DNA of 64,000 nucleotides. Origin: a virus. Numbering within the stretch: position 1 is the first letter of the stretch; every line of letters starts with the position of its first letter. The notes beneath the pieces were generated by a model. The model was not told the DNA's origin and ran no database searches. It was given only the letters and a program-made list of their open reading frames with translations. Position numbers and translations under genes: made by a program. The DNA lies in the IMG/VR virus record IMGVR_UViG_3300044655_003531, positions 64,001 through 128,000 of that record. One strand, given 5' to 3'. Positions 38,584 through 47,680 of the stretch are shown piece after piece.

Positions 38584-39582
38584 TTAAAGATCTGCGTAAA
38601 GATCATCCAAAGTGGAAGCAGAGACAGGTGAAGATGGTCTCTTGATTCCTGCTTTAGTCTTTTCTTCGGGTTCTGGACTTTTGCCCACCGAGGTTGAAGA
38701 AGCTTCTTCAAAAATGTCGTTCGTCGTAGGCTGGTAAACAGGGGAAGCTGTAGGGACCGAATATCCACCTCCAGAACTTTTAGAATCTGATTTGTTAACA
38801 CCAGCCAAGATTTCGTTGACTAACCTTCCATCGGGTACTGTGTTTTTAATGACATTCATTACCCTTTGAGTTGTGTCCTCGTCCCACTCTCTATAATCGA
38901 AGGCGGTAAGATTCTTAGGACCTGTTTCCAGGTATTCAAGGATCACCCTCATATCTTCCGGTGTTTTCTTCATTTTTCTGCCATTGATTTCAATAGGACA
39001 TTTATCACCTACAAAAGAACAAAGATCGTAGTTGTTCCACTCCCCAACTTTTCTAGAGTGAACAGAGAAGAGTTTACCTCCAAACAGATCAAATGGATTA
39101 CAGGGTTCTCCGTATTCGGGTTTTAATTGGGCCTCCAGAGTTTCATTTAATTTTTTGCCAAATTTGAAGATCATGATTTTACCTTCAAGATCTGGATTGT
39201 TCTTGTCCTGAACAACTTGAATCAAGGAATAGTAATCTTCCTTTCGACTGAACCCTTTGGCCAATTCCTGATCGGCTGCAGAATGTGAATTCTTGAGCTT
39301 CCAGAAAATATCTTTTAAGATGGATTTTTTACCCACCGTTGATGGACAGTCAACTGAAAATCCCTCGCCAGTTTTTGGATCGGTCAAATACACATAATAT
39401 TTGTGGATCTTGGATTTGGCAGGATCTGCCTGATTGGGTAAAAATCTGATGAGAGATTTGTAGACTCCATCTTTACCTGATTCTGGGTAAGGCTTGTAGA
39501 ATTCAAGGTCCTTGCCCTCTTTTTCCTTAGATTTCGTAATAAAATTGTCCAAATCTAAATTAAAAATGTCTAAATTTTCCAT
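38584..39582 (-). CDS. Single-stranded DNA-binding protein gp32-like
   Basis: This protein coats single-stranded DNA and organises replication and recombination. The 332-residue sequence has the gp32 core: VYKSLIRFLPN, SVDCPSTVGKK, YYSLIQVVQDKNNPDLEGKIMIFKFG and NPFDLFGGKLF. The C-terminus is a Ser/Pro-rich linker ending in the acidic tip STLDDLYADL, which in T4 docks partner proteins. T4 gp32's zinc-binding CxxC is not visible here. A GATATATA box and an AT-rich leader of about 65 nt lie upstream and a strong terminator downstream, so it is an independent unit. In T4 such a leader is the target of self-repression; that may hold here. Confidence 0.9.
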   Translation of the reverse strand: MENLDIFNLDLDNFITKSKEKEGKDLEFYKPYPESGKDGVYKSLIRFLPNQADPAKSKIHKYYVYLTDPKTGEGFSVDCPSTVGKKSILKDIFWKLKNSHSAADQELAKGFSRKEDYYSLIQVVQDKNNPDLEGKIMIFKFGKKLNETLEAQLKPEYGEPCNPFDLFGGKLFSVHSRKVGEWNNYDLCSFVGDKCPIEINGRKMKKTPEDMRVILEYLETGPKNLTAFDYREWDEDTTQRVMNVIKNTVPDGRLVNEILAGVNKSDSKSSGGGYSVPTASPVYQPTTNDIFEEASSTSVGKSPEPEEKTKAGIKRPSSPVSASTLDDLYADL

Positions 39583-39648
39583 AATTTCTTTAATTTTTTT
39601 AAGTTTGATCTTTTAATGGAGAGAATAATAAAAAGTTTCACCCCTTTT
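39583..39648 (-). promoter_or_regulatory. AT-rich leader of gp32, possible autoregulatory operator
   Basis: About 65 nt of mostly A/T with little stable structure precede the gp32 ATG. T4 gp32 represses its own mRNA by binding an unstructured AU-rich leader; the composition here is compatible with that. Confidence 0.35.
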
Positions 39649-40334
39649 TATATATCCTTTGAAAATTTTTTTTCTGATGACATGAGGTATAGACAGATCC
39701 AGGTGGCATCGATTAGATCATCGAGAGGCTTTTGAACTACCTTACTGGATGAGATCCAAGTGGAAGCTCCTGCTCTCAATGTATCTAAGAAATTGTTCAG
39801 ACCAGTCTCAAGATCTCTTTTTTCTAACAGGGCATGATAGAGCTCGTCTTTTTTACAGTTTCCCTTATAGGCATATTTTTTAATGGCAGTAGGAGAATAA
39901 ACATAAAAGTTGTCGAAGCCAGTCCTCGTGATTATTCTTTCTCTGAGTAGGGCCGTAGCCATAGAAATATCAATTAACGAATTTCCGTTAGAGGCAAAGC
40001 TCAAACCCTCCATCGCAATCACTAGTTCATCTTCAGGCTCTAACTGAGAAATAAGATGATGCCACAGGGTGTCTACAATTTGGATGTAGTTCTGCATCTT
40101 TGCTCTTTCTTTTTCCGGATAAGAATCAGGAAATGACAATTTATTCAAAAAAAGCAAATGCACATCAGGCATTTGCTCTAAGACAGAATAGGGTTTGATT
40201 GCGGATTTAATAAGAGATTGCTGGGTTCTATCTGATCTAGTAATAGACAGCCAACTGTAGTTGCCATTTTTATACAAACAATAGGCAGGGGAATTAAGAG
40301 AAAAATCTATCCCAACGTAAATTGGATTGGACAC
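39648..40334 (-). CDS. RuvC-like RNase H-fold nuclease, probable Holliday junction resolvase
   Basis: This 228-residue protein probably cuts branched DNA before packaging. The RNase H fold is seen from YVGIDFSLNSPAYCLY (first catalytic Asp), VIAMEGLSFAS (Glu) and KPLDDLIDATWICLYL (final Asp pair), the arrangement of RuvC-type resolvases. A stretch NSLIDISMATALLRERI fits the helix that follows the Glu strand in this family. The start is a GTG at 40334 right after an in-frame TAG. T4 uses an unrelated enzyme (gp49, endonuclease VII), so this would be a functional replacement. Another RNase H-like nuclease role is possible. Confidence 0.7.
   Translation of the reverse strand: MSNPIYVGIDFSLNSPAYCLYKNGNYSWLSITRSDRTQQSLIKSAIKPYSVLEQMPDVHLLFLNKLSFPDSYPEKERAKMQNYIQIVDTLWHHLISQLEPEDELVIAMEGLSFASNGNSLIDISMATALLRERIITRTGFDNFYVYSPTAIKKYAYKGNCKKDELYHALLEKRDLETGLNNFLDTLRAGASTWISSSKVVQKPLDDLIDATWICLYLMSSEKKFSKDI
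39649..39657 (-). promoter_or_regulatory. GGATATATA box upstream of gp32
   Basis: The box overlaps the stop codon of the resolvase-like gene and lies 66 nt upstream of the gp32 ATG. Confidence 0.45.
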
Positions 40335-40344
40335 CTAAACAGAT

Positions 40345-40590
40345 TTAAAGGTTTGCTGGGACTGCTTCCCCAACTTTACCCGTGTAATTATAAACTTTCA
40401 CCAAATTATCGTAGCATTTTTTCATCTGCTCATCAGTAAGACAATCCACTATATCATTTAAGACCCTTTGATCGTTACCCGAGGCGGCAACTAGAAGATT
40501 TTTCATATGCTGCTTCAGGTCACTTTCCCCGTACATCGGCTGACCGTATTTCATTTCATTTACTCTGGCTAGTTCTGAGAATTTTTTCAT
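40345..40590 (-). CDS. Small hypothetical protein
   Basis: This 81-residue helical protein (MKKFSELARVNEMKYG at the start) has a weak resemblance to the shared tag: F-S-x-L with VNE further on. The body has two or three helices (KQHMKNLLVAASGNDQRVL and DEQMKKCYDNLVKVYNYTG). A GATATATA box lies 18 nt upstream, at the end of the tail-tube-like gene. The function is unknown. Confidence 0.5.
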   Translation of the reverse strand: MKKFSELARVNEMKYGQPMYGESDLKQHMKNLLVAASGNDQRVLNDIVDCLTDEQMKKCYDNLVKVYNYTGKVGEAVPANL

Positions 40591-40608
40591 GGATGTGTTT
40601 GTTTTACT

Positions 40609-40617
40609 TATATATCT
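40609..40617 (-). promoter_or_regulatory. Putative late promoter box AGATATATA
   Basis: The box overlaps the stop codon region of the 186-residue structural gene and is 18 nt upstream of the ATG at 40590. Confidence 0.45.
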
Positions 40618-41176
40618 AATTTGTTTTCTGGACTTCTGAATTCAGTTCCATAAAATTACATTTAAAGCCCACGGTAAAAGTTGAAACTGTAGGGGCATTA
40701 GCGGTGTAATTTAAATCAATGTTGTTGACTGAGGTAAGAGTTACTTCTTTAAAAAGAACTGAAATAACTACTCCCCCCTCATTATCTAAGATTCGAAGAG
40801 GTAAGATAGGAGTGAACAGGGCATCGTTTTGAAAGGCCAGTTTATCTAAGACAGTTTCCAACATGATAAAGTAATTCACAAATCCTTCACTGATCCTAAA
40901 AGAAACAGAGAAATCTCTGGAGAATAAATCCTGCACAGGGGTTGCACTCTGGTAATTAATCTGTTTGCCGAGATTTCTGGTTTGTGACACTAAATCAATG
41001 TTCATGGTCGGAAAAGAGACAGATTGAATACTGCTGTTCATATAAGAGGTCAGGGTATCGTAGGGGGTGGGCTGTTTTTTCAGATAATCAACCCACTTGG
41101 TCTCTACCGAGCCGGGAAAAAATCCTTTCGGGAAATTGAAATAAAAACTATTCGATCTGACATTTAGTATCGCCAT
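40616..41176 (-). CDS. Tail-tube-like structural protein (tentative)
   Basis: This 186-residue, strand-rich protein contains SIQSVSFPTMNIDL, FSVSFRISEGFVNYFIML and VLFKEVTLTSVNNIDLNYTANAP...STFTVGFKCNFMEL. The final alternating pattern resembles the beta-barrel end of T4 gp19-type tail-tube or tube-initiator proteins. It lies 9 nt downstream of a large virion protein gene and is probably co-transcribed with it. The call rests on pattern and neighbourhood, not on a clear family signature. Confidence 0.4.
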   Translation of the reverse strand: MAILNVRSNSFYFNFPKGFFPGSVETKWVDYLKKQPTPYDTLTSYMNSSIQSVSFPTMNIDLVSQTRNLGKQINYQSATPVQDLFSRDFSVSFRISEGFVNYFIMLETVLDKLAFQNDALFTPILPLRILDNEGGVVISVLFKEVTLTSVNNIDLNYTANAPTVSTFTVGFKCNFMELNSEVQKTN

Positions 41177-41185
41177 GTTAATGAA

Positions 41186-43711
41186 TTATAAAGTTCCTAA
41201 TCCCCTATCGGGTCTGGGCCTAGGGGATCCGCCGCTCGAAGGAGGAAAGGCAGGAGATGCGCTGCCGCTATCCTGCCCGCTTTGATTGGTGGTACTACCT
41301 CCTCCGGAGGCTGGACCTCCGTTTGTTCTACCCCCTCCTGTATTGCCATATTCATTCAGCAGGGCCAGATCAAAATTGTTGAAAATACCGGTGACCGCAT
41401 CAGTAAAGATCTGTTTTGTAATGCCAGAGTAAATTTGGAATCCAGCTGCTCCGGGGTTGAGGAAATAATCAATAATTTCTGCCGTGGTCCAGCCAAGAGA
41501 GATCTTACCCTGAACATCAGAAGCAATAGCCGATTTAAAAGCTGCCAGGCCCAAGACAGAAAGCGAATTAGCGGAACCAGTGGTGTTTTGCCCTCCTGTG
41601 TTAGAAGAAGTTGCTGTGCTTGAATCGGTCCCTGCCGCAGGGGCAAAGTTTTGCCAAGAACTCTTGCTGTTCTGTACCACTGACGCACTCTCATTTGGAT
41701 TAGATCCCCCAATTGAAATCTGAGGGTTCTTTTGCAACAGAATAGAATCTTGAACAACATTTTGACCGGTGATACCTGGGGTTGGAAGTGGTTCACCATC
41801 CTTCAGCCAATTGCCATAGTACAGGACGGAAGCAGAATTAGCAGAAATCCTGGCGGTACCTAGATTTGTGTTGGCATTCACAACCTCAGTTGCTGCCAGT
41901 TGAATATCGGAAATAGAATTGCCTAGGGCAAGAGATTTTTTGGCCAACTTGTTTTTAATACCTGTCAATTTTGGAACTGCGTTTTGACCTAGCACAGTGT
42001 TGGTTTCAGCTTGAATGGGCTGATTTGAGATGTAAAATCTTCGATTGCTGAAAGTTAAAACCTGAGTTGCCAGACTTTGATCCAACTTAAATGCCAACTC
42101 ACCTCTGGCGGAATTGGCCAGATTTTTGTCTGAGATGGAAGGAGCAAAAAGTTTATTGTTCTGGTTGTCTATAAAAACAAGTTTAAAAGTGCCCGAGGAG
42201 GTGAGATCAATTAGATCAGTTGTGCCATCGGGATTTTTCTTGAAAAAAGTGAATTTGTAGTAGTTGTCAAAAGGCAGGATGGTAACGTAGGCCTGTCCTA
42301 AACCATAGGCTAGACCGTCAGTGGCACCAGCATCTGCCTGTGTGATGATGTTTCCCTTAACCACCAGATTTGTCAGAGTGGTGTTAACCAGATTCCTTTC
42401 AAAAAACACATTCTGATATTTAATGATCTCTTGGGGTGCAATAGTATTTGCAGGAACAGCAATATTAGATTGGGTGGCTAGTTTATTGTAGATCTTTTGA
42501 GTTTGAGGATAGATCGAAAGTTGAAGGGGAGCAATATAGGTTCCGTATTTGGCAGGATCGTTAGAAGTGTAGGTTGCTATTCTGACTAGTCTCGTTTGAT
42601 TTAGACTGTTGACCAGGGTCATGGTGTATCTAAGGGTAAAACTGGAAGCAAGGGCTGAGTTTCTGACAATGGGTCTGTAAAGGAGAGGTAGGTCGTAGGC
42701 AGTTGTCTGAAGGGTTGAAAAATTGTCGGTTATCAGAAGAGCAGCTCCAATTTGTTCAATGGTCTCAATCTTGTGATCGATGTAGTATTGATTGCCAATA
42801 GAATTTTGAAAGAGAATAAAATTTTCAATGAAGCCTCCATCGTCGGTGGCAAAATACTCGAAGAAATCCCCCGTGTCGGCTGGAGCAATATAGGCACCCA
42901 CATTTTTAAACGGGTCTTCAGTTTCAAGAGACAAAGTTGCATAAAGGTTTGAACCAAGTTTATTGTATCCGTTGACCTGGGTTGTGTCTAAAATTTGCCA
43001 CACGTTGATTCTCATTGGGGCTCCATTGACATATCCCTGGCCGTTTTTACTGGTTTTTCCTGCCAAAGTGTTGGGTTTATTCTGGGCAGAGGCGACGGAA
43101 AACTGATTGTTCATATCCACAAAAGAGGGGATCTTGATCTCAAAGTACTTGTTGTAAATATTCGAACCGATAGTTAAAGGAACTGGGTTGAAAGTGTAGT
43201 TTTGTGCATTACCCGAGCTCAGTTGAACCTGAGAGAAAGTGACATAGCTACCATCTTGACCTAGATATGCAATACTTAGCACCAGACCATCGATGTTTTC
43301 TAGATTGTAACCCTGGAGAATGTGGTACCTCACAGAGTCATAAACAACCGAGATGTCCGAAGGAAAAACTATAGGCAGGTCGGCAGTAGGTGTTAATTTA
43401 GGGTTGAAGTCGTTGTAAGGAACAATCAAATTGGGATTCAGAGAAATAAAAGAATTTTCCGATACTTGAACAACACTGTCTAAAGATGTATTCTGGGTCA
43501 CGCTATAGTTTTCATCCCAGTTGTAAATCTGAACATCGTTCATGGGTGATCCCTTGTACTCCAAAATACCGTTAATTAACTTGTTGAAAGAAACTGTCGG
43601 GTTACCACTGTTAACATTGTAGGTTTCCGGATTAGGTTGGTCAGCATACATGTATTCCAGCACCAAATAAGGGGTGAGCTGAACGTACTTAGAAGTTGTG
43701 GTAAAGGCCAT
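41186..43711 (-). CDS. Large virion structural protein (tail/baseplate region)
   Basis: This 841-residue protein has no enzyme motif. It is rich in Asn, Ser, Thr and Val, with long beta-type stretches (RYHILQGYNLENIDGLVLSIAYLG, FTLRYTMTLVNSL). The last about 150 residues are Gly/Ser/Ala-rich and low in complexity. The composition is typical of tail or baseplate proteins of Bacteroidetes-infecting myoviruses. ATG 43711 (MAFTTTSKYVQ) is preferred because a GATAAATA box lies 12 nt upstream; the longer frame reads through the next gene. The exact role is unknown. Confidence 0.65.
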   Translation of the reverse strand: MAFTTTSKYVQLTPYLVLEYMYADQPNPETYNVNSGNPTVSFNKLINGILEYKGSPMNDVQIYNWDENYSVTQNTSLDSVVQVSENSFISLNPNLIVPYNDFNPKLTPTADLPIVFPSDISVVYDSVRYHILQGYNLENIDGLVLSIAYLGQDGSYVTFSQVQLSSGNAQNYTFNPVPLTIGSNIYNKYFEIKIPSFVDMNNQFSVASAQNKPNTLAGKTSKNGQGYVNGAPMRINVWQILDTTQVNGYNKLGSNLYATLSLETEDPFKNVGAYIAPADTGDFFEYFATDDGGFIENFILFQNSIGNQYYIDHKIETIEQIGAALLITDNFSTLQTTAYDLPLLYRPIVRNSALASSFTLRYTMTLVNSLNQTRLVRIATYTSNDPAKYGTYIAPLQLSIYPQTQKIYNKLATQSNIAVPANTIAPQEIIKYQNVFFERNLVNTTLTNLVVKGNIITQADAGATDGLAYGLGQAYVTILPFDNYYKFTFFKKNPDGTTDLIDLTSSGTFKLVFIDNQNNKLFAPSISDKNLANSARGELAFKLDQSLATQVLTFSNRRFYISNQPIQAETNTVLGQNAVPKLTGIKNKLAKKSLALGNSISDIQLAATEVVNANTNLGTARISANSASVLYYGNWLKDGEPLPTPGITGQNVVQDSILLQKNPQISIGGSNPNESASVVQNSKSSWQNFAPAAGTDSSTATSSNTGGQNTTGSANSLSVLGLAAFKSAIASDVQGKISLGWTTAEIIDYFLNPGAAGFQIYSGITKQIFTDAVTGIFNNFDLALLNEYGNTGGGRTNGGPASGGGSTTNQSGQDSGSASPAFPPSSGGSPRPRPDRGLGTL

Positions 43712-43722
43712 GTAGATTATTA

Positions 43723-43730
43723 TATTTATC
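43723..43730 (-). promoter_or_regulatory. Putative late promoter box GATAAATA
   Basis: The box contains ATAAATA, close to the T4 late promoter TATAAATA, and lies 11-12 nt upstream of the ATG at 43711. Confidence 0.55.
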
Positions 43731-44553
43731 TCCCGAATTGGAGGAAGGTTGGGGTGTAGGTCAGTCCGACAGTGATACCTGGGCCCATGATATAACCGCT
43801 TCTTCCTGCTGCTATCGACCAACCAAAATTTATCCCCACCCCAAACTTTTTTCTGGCTTTTTTGAGAGCTTGACGAGTAGCAGAATCGTCAATCATCTCC
43901 AGAGCTTGTAGATCGGAGAAACTGATTCCCGGAAAATCTGTGGTTGCCCTGACATAAACTCTTCCTGTTTTTGGATCAGTATAAAGACCAGTGACTAGAT
44001 CAATTTTTTGCTCAAAATTCAAAACAACGGGCTGAGAAACAAGTCTGAAATTCAGTTGATATGAACCATCCGGGTTAAGGACTGAATCTGTCACTATGCG
44101 ATAAGGGATTTGTCCTGTGAGGGAGAGAAAGTTATTACCAGGTAATTTCGGTTGGTGTTTGAAGACTAGCTGTTTTGTGCTGTCTCTGATAATTGTTGAA
44201 GTGGGTACCGAAATTCCGGTATCTCTGTAAACTACTTCCGTTTGAATAATAACGCTTGGCTTTTTATTATTCGCCAGCTCTAGTCTGTCTATCAGATCTT
44301 TATTATCCTGAGATAATTCATCGTATTTCAGTTTGAGAGCAGATTTTTCTGCCAGCACACTCCCGAAAGAAGAGCTGAGAATACGAACCGAATCTTGCTT
44401 CGCTAAATAATTATTGTAGTTTCGGGCAGCTTCTTGTTCTGCTTCTTGGGTCAATTCGTATTGTCTCAGCAAAAAAAGACCTGCTAGAAGAAGCAAAATG
44501 AAGAAAAATAAAGATACAACGACTGTGTTAGATCCGGATTCTATTTTATTCAC
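43726..44553 (-). CDS. Membrane-anchored coiled-coil protein, possible spanin or envelope protein
   Basis: This 275-residue protein has one N-terminal transmembrane segment (VVVSLFFFILLLLAGLFLL), a charged coiled coil (about residues 30-95), a beta-rich middle with VVYRDTGISVP, and a C-terminal segment of alternating hydrophobic strands (FGVGINFGWSIAAGRSGYIMGPGITVGLTYTP) that could insert in an outer membrane. A protein linking inner and outer membranes fits a one-component spanin, but no family is recognised. The GTG start overlaps the upstream gene by 8 nt, so the pair is coupled. Confidence 0.5.
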   Translation of the reverse strand: MNKIESGSNTVVVSLFFFILLLLAGLFLLRQYELTQEAEQEAARNYNNYLAKQDSVRILSSSFGSVLAEKSALKLKYDELSQDNKDLIDRLELANNKKPSVIIQTEVVYRDTGISVPTSTIIRDSTKQLVFKHQPKLPGNNFLSLTGQIPYRIVTDSVLNPDGSYQLNFRLVSQPVVLNFEQKIDLVTGLYTDPKTGRVYVRATTDFPGISFSDLQALEMIDDSATRQALKKARKKFGVGINFGWSIAAGRSGYIMGPGITVGLTYTPTFLQFGR

Positions 44554-44791
44554 GGTGATAGATTAATTTGAAGGGTTCCAAAGCACCCGATCCATATTTA
44601 TCGGACAATCTGGTCATAAAAGCTTTTTCTGAATTTCTTAAATTTTCAAGTTTGGTCAGGAGATGACCCGCCTCTGTTTGAAGATTCTTGATTTTACCAT
44701 CCACAATAGAGATGTCTTCTAACACTCTAGAGAATTGTATTTTTAGATCTTCTGCCGAGATCATTTCATCTTGGGTCAAAGGGGTTTGCAT
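44546..44791 (-). CDS. Small coiled-coil protein
   Basis: This 81-residue acidic helical protein has heptad-like spacing (LKIQFSRVLEDISIVDGKIKNLQ, LLTKLENLRNSEKAFMTRL). No domain is recognised. It is the first gene of a unit with the membrane-anchored protein, overlapping it by 8 nt, which suggests the two products interact. A variant AATATATA box lies 22 nt upstream of the ATG. Confidence 0.55.
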   Translation of the reverse strand: MQTPLTQDEMISAEDLKIQFSRVLEDISIVDGKIKNLQTEAGHLLTKLENLRNSEKAFMTRLSDKYGSGALEPFKLIYHRE

Positions 44792-44812
44792 AAAAAAAAT
44801 TTAAATCCTCTG

Positions 44813-44822
44813 TATATATTCG
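44813..44822 (-). promoter_or_regulatory. Putative late promoter box GAATATATA
   Basis: A one-base variant of the box, 22 nt upstream of the ATG at 44791; the same GAATATATACAG sequence recurs at 49183. Confidence 0.4.
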
Positions 44823-44847
44823 GTCCAGAAAAAAACGAACTACGGGG

Positions 44848-45561
44848 TCAGTAATTCTGGATCTGAATAAATTCTAGTTCGGTTAGACTTAAAAAATCAG
44901 AAACTGTCATGAAATTGATCAGAAGATTTTTTTCAGAATTTGCTATCCTTTTGATGATTTTATCGTGTAAATCAACTTCAGAAAAATCAATCATAACCAG
45001 ATGTTCACCAAATAAGAGGGAAGTTTTTTGTGCAGTTCGGGGGGAATCTCTATAATCAAAAACTTGAATTGTGTCCCCTATCTTTTTTTCCATTCTGCTT
45101 ATTTTTACATATTTATGGGAATATTTTCCCTGCAGGGGCGGGCTAATTCTGGGAAAATTCCATTCAGAAGCTGGTGTGTTTTGATTGTGTTCAACTAGAT
45201 CGGATTTGGTTGGTAAAAGACAGGCAACATTGAGATGTGAAACAGTGATATCCACGAGAAGACAGTGTCTATTTAGAGCTAGATTGTAAAGCTTGTGGAG
45301 ATCTGCAGAAATTCGTGACCAATCCGCGATATTAAAATCACAGGCCAAACCCAAATCAAGATCCCACGTCTGAAAATTTTTCCACAGGAAATGCCCGTAA
45401 ATATAGACGTTTTGATATTTAGAAAAAATTTGCTGACAATCAGGATCTAATAAAAATTCTCTAGCGGATGCGTAAGTTAGCATGGGCCAAGGCCAAGTGG
45501 TGATTACCTCCCCTATTTGATACCTGAATTCCTTTCCTTCTTCGTAAAAAATTTTTTCCAC
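44848..45561 (-). CDS. Nucleotidyltransferase-like protein
   Basis: This 237-residue protein has a possible Pol beta-type nucleotidyltransferase site: YIYGHFLWKNFQTWDLDLGLACDF (a degenerate G-x-x-x...D-x-D) followed by LLVDITVSHLN as the third acidic strand. The characteristic G-S is not conserved, so it may bind a nucleotide without the classical chemistry. The start is GTG 45561. It lies between the coiled-coil gene and the fibre genes and reads in the same direction. The role in the tail region is unknown. Confidence 0.45.
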   Translation of the reverse strand: MEKIFYEEGKEFRYQIGEVITTWPWPMLTYASAREFLLDPDCQQIFSKYQNVYIYGHFLWKNFQTWDLDLGLACDFNIADWSRISADLHKLYNLALNRHCLLVDITVSHLNVACLLPTKSDLVEHNQNTPASEWNFPRISPPLQGKYSHKYVKISRMEKKIGDTIQVFDYRDSPRTAQKTSLLFGEHLVMIDFSEVDLHDKIIKRIANSEKNLLINFMTVSDFLSLTELEFIQIQNY

Positions 45562-45570
45562 AACAAAAAA

Positions 45571-47679
45571 TTAGCTACCAATTCCGCCCCCTCCAGAAAC
45601 TGGATTGGTATAAACATAAGGGATATAACCGCATCTATTGGCAGTGCCCGAATAGTTAAACTGATAAAAGATAGACTCGTTGTTTATAAAAATTAATCTA
45701 ATATGGTAGCATCTGAAAGATGAATTACTAATAGATACAGAGGAACTTCCACCTGCATAAACAGTTCTAATGCCACCAAAAGATATGTAGCCAGACGGCC
45801 AAATTCCCGACTCATCCTCTAGAAAAATGTCGAAAATTCTCCTTGATGTATTAGAAAAAGAAATACCCATACCAGGATTTACAGGATCAACTGTTGTAAT
45901 ATTTTGAAACCCACTTAACTGTAAATAAATGGAATAGTATTCTCCGTTTGCGGTGGGAGTGTTTGCATCTGGAGTTAACAAGTATGCGTAATAAGCCTTA
46001 ATACAAATAACATCAGAATTATTACCATTTATTTCTAATGAAGCATAATTATTCAAAAATCCATTAGCAGAAAATTGGCTTCCGCTTCTTCCATTCAGAC
46101 TATATGAATCAACAACATCTATTTTCTTCACTAGGCAGCCAGAAGCGGAACCAGAGGGGCCAGTTTCACCAATCATCGTTAGATTGTTGCTTCTACTTTC
46201 TAAAATTCTATACCCCGCAGGATTTCTAAAAGTATAAATAGGGGTTCCGGTCGAAGAACCTAAAATTTGAATATTCAATCCCTGATTTCCCGAGACGTCG
46301 ATCAAGGTGCTGGCATCTGCGGTCAGACCGGATGAATCGGCCAGATTCTGATACGACAAACTGTTACTAGTCAGTATCTTGTTAGCAGAATTCATCAAAA
46401 TCGTAGAGGGTGTAGCCAGGGTCAAGCTGCCAGTGGCTCCCGTAGAAGATTCAAAAGTGATTTGATTTTGAGAAGTCAGTTGCACAAAAGTATTGCCGGC
46501 TAGTATCACAGATTCCCCAGATCCCCCGGTAGCAGAAAAACTACCAGTAGTTCCTAATAAAATTCTAGTTTCTCCCGGATTGCTAAAAGTGATATCATAA
46601 GATTCTGCAGTTGGAACAGTCCAATTAAAAGATGGAATGGAGACAGATCCTACAAAGGTTTTATCGAACCCTAAAATCGGATATTGAACAGTTCCAATGT
46701 CATTTAATGTAAAAGTTCTTACTGGCCTCACCAGTCTGGAATTTGATTTATTTGAAAATCCTGAGACACCAAAATTTAAAACACTAGCCAGTCCGGGGTT
46801 TAACTGTGTACTTGTCCAAAAAGTACCAGCAAAAGAAGCAGGGTCTAAAGGCTGTAGTTCTTGATACATTAAAAACATTTCATCGTAACTAGGAAGATAC
46901 CAGTCGGAAAATCCATTAAGAGAAAGATCTGCACAGACGCTGGCGGCAATAGGTCTAGTAGCACACCCAAATAAAATCAAATTTGTATTTGCTGCTCCTG
47001 TACCTAAGGCTGAAGATGTACCAGAAATATTAGTTCCAGCGCATCCCCAAGCATAAGTAGTATTCAGGTTGTTTGGCGCACAGACCAAACCCCCATTACC
47101 AGCAGGATTAACATAAAAAACAACCCCTCCTGCCAAAAAAGAACCAACTTTTATATTAACCACAGGAGCCGTACTTACCATTAGTTTCGAGAGGTTCGGA
47201 TTGACATTGGAGGTAGTTCCAACAGCATCAGAAATAACTAGGCTGTAATCAGAGGCCGAAGGTCCTGGGAAGACAATGCTATTATGAGTTGTGCTTCCAC
47301 CTGGTCCCGATACTCCGGTGATTGCTTCAAATTCAGAGTCCTGCAGAATACTTTCTCCAGTATCAACCCAATTGGTGCCATCATAGAAATAGACACTTTG
47401 AAATCCAGTGATCCCAATATTAACCCAGATGTCATCAGTTGAAGATTCTGTGGATAATGGGGGCTCAGGAGAAAAAAACCACCTTGCTGCAGGCGAACCT
47501 GTCGCTCCAGGTAAACCGTCTAATCCCACAGGTCCAATCATACCCGTGGGTCCAAATTCTCCCAACGGTCCTGGACTTCCTATCGCATTAAAATAGATTT
47601 GGGCAAAATTAGAATTAATCTTGGACAGGATTTCGTTCTTGTCGTCCCCTGGAAAAATGTATTTTGAATTGAAAGACAT
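45571..47679 (-). CDS. Tail fibre protein with short collagen-like segment and Lcl/DUF1566-type domain
   Basis: This 702-residue fibre protein has an N-terminus (SKYIFPGDDKNEILSKINSNFAQIYFNAIG) of the kind seen in several fibres here, ending in a short Gly-x-y collagen-like stretch (residues about 34-60). Residues about 170-330 carry a DUF1566/Lcl-type domain: GGVVFYVNPAGNGGLV, GFSDWYLPSYDEMFLMY, FWTSTQ and SRLVRPVRTF. In Legionella Lcl this domain binds glycosaminoglycans, so a receptor-binding role is reasonable. It is followed by beta-rich repeats and a distal domain. The gene directly follows the next fibre gene, with 1 nt between. Confidence 0.75.
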   Translation of the reverse strand: MSFNSKYIFPGDDKNEILSKINSNFAQIYFNAIGSPGPLGEFGPTGMIGPVGLDGLPGATGSPAARWFFSPEPPLSTESSTDDIWVNIGITGFQSVYFYDGTNWVDTGESILQDSEFEAITGVSGPGGSTTHNSIVFPGPSASDYSLVISDAVGTTSNVNPNLSKLMVSTAPVVNIKVGSFLAGGVVFYVNPAGNGGLVCAPNNLNTTYAWGCAGTNISGTSSALGTGAANTNLILFGCATRPIAASVCADLSLNGFSDWYLPSYDEMFLMYQELQPLDPASFAGTFWTSTQLNPGLASVLNFGVSGFSNKSNSRLVRPVRTFTLNDIGTVQYPILGFDKTFVGSVSIPSFNWTVPTAESYDITFSNPGETRILLGTTGSFSATGGSGESVILAGNTFVQLTSQNQITFESSTGATGSLTLATPSTILMNSANKILTSNSLSYQNLADSSGLTADASTLIDVSGNQGLNIQILGSSTGTPIYTFRNPAGYRILESRSNNLTMIGETGPSGSASGCLVKKIDVVDSYSLNGRSGSQFSANGFLNNYASLEINGNNSDVICIKAYYAYLLTPDANTPTANGEYYSIYLQLSGFQNITTVDPVNPGMGISFSNTSRRIFDIFLEDESGIWPSGYISFGGIRTVYAGGSSSVSISNSSFRCYHIRLIFINNESIFYQFNYSGTANRCGYIPYVYTNPVSGGGGIGS

Positions 47680-47680
47680 G

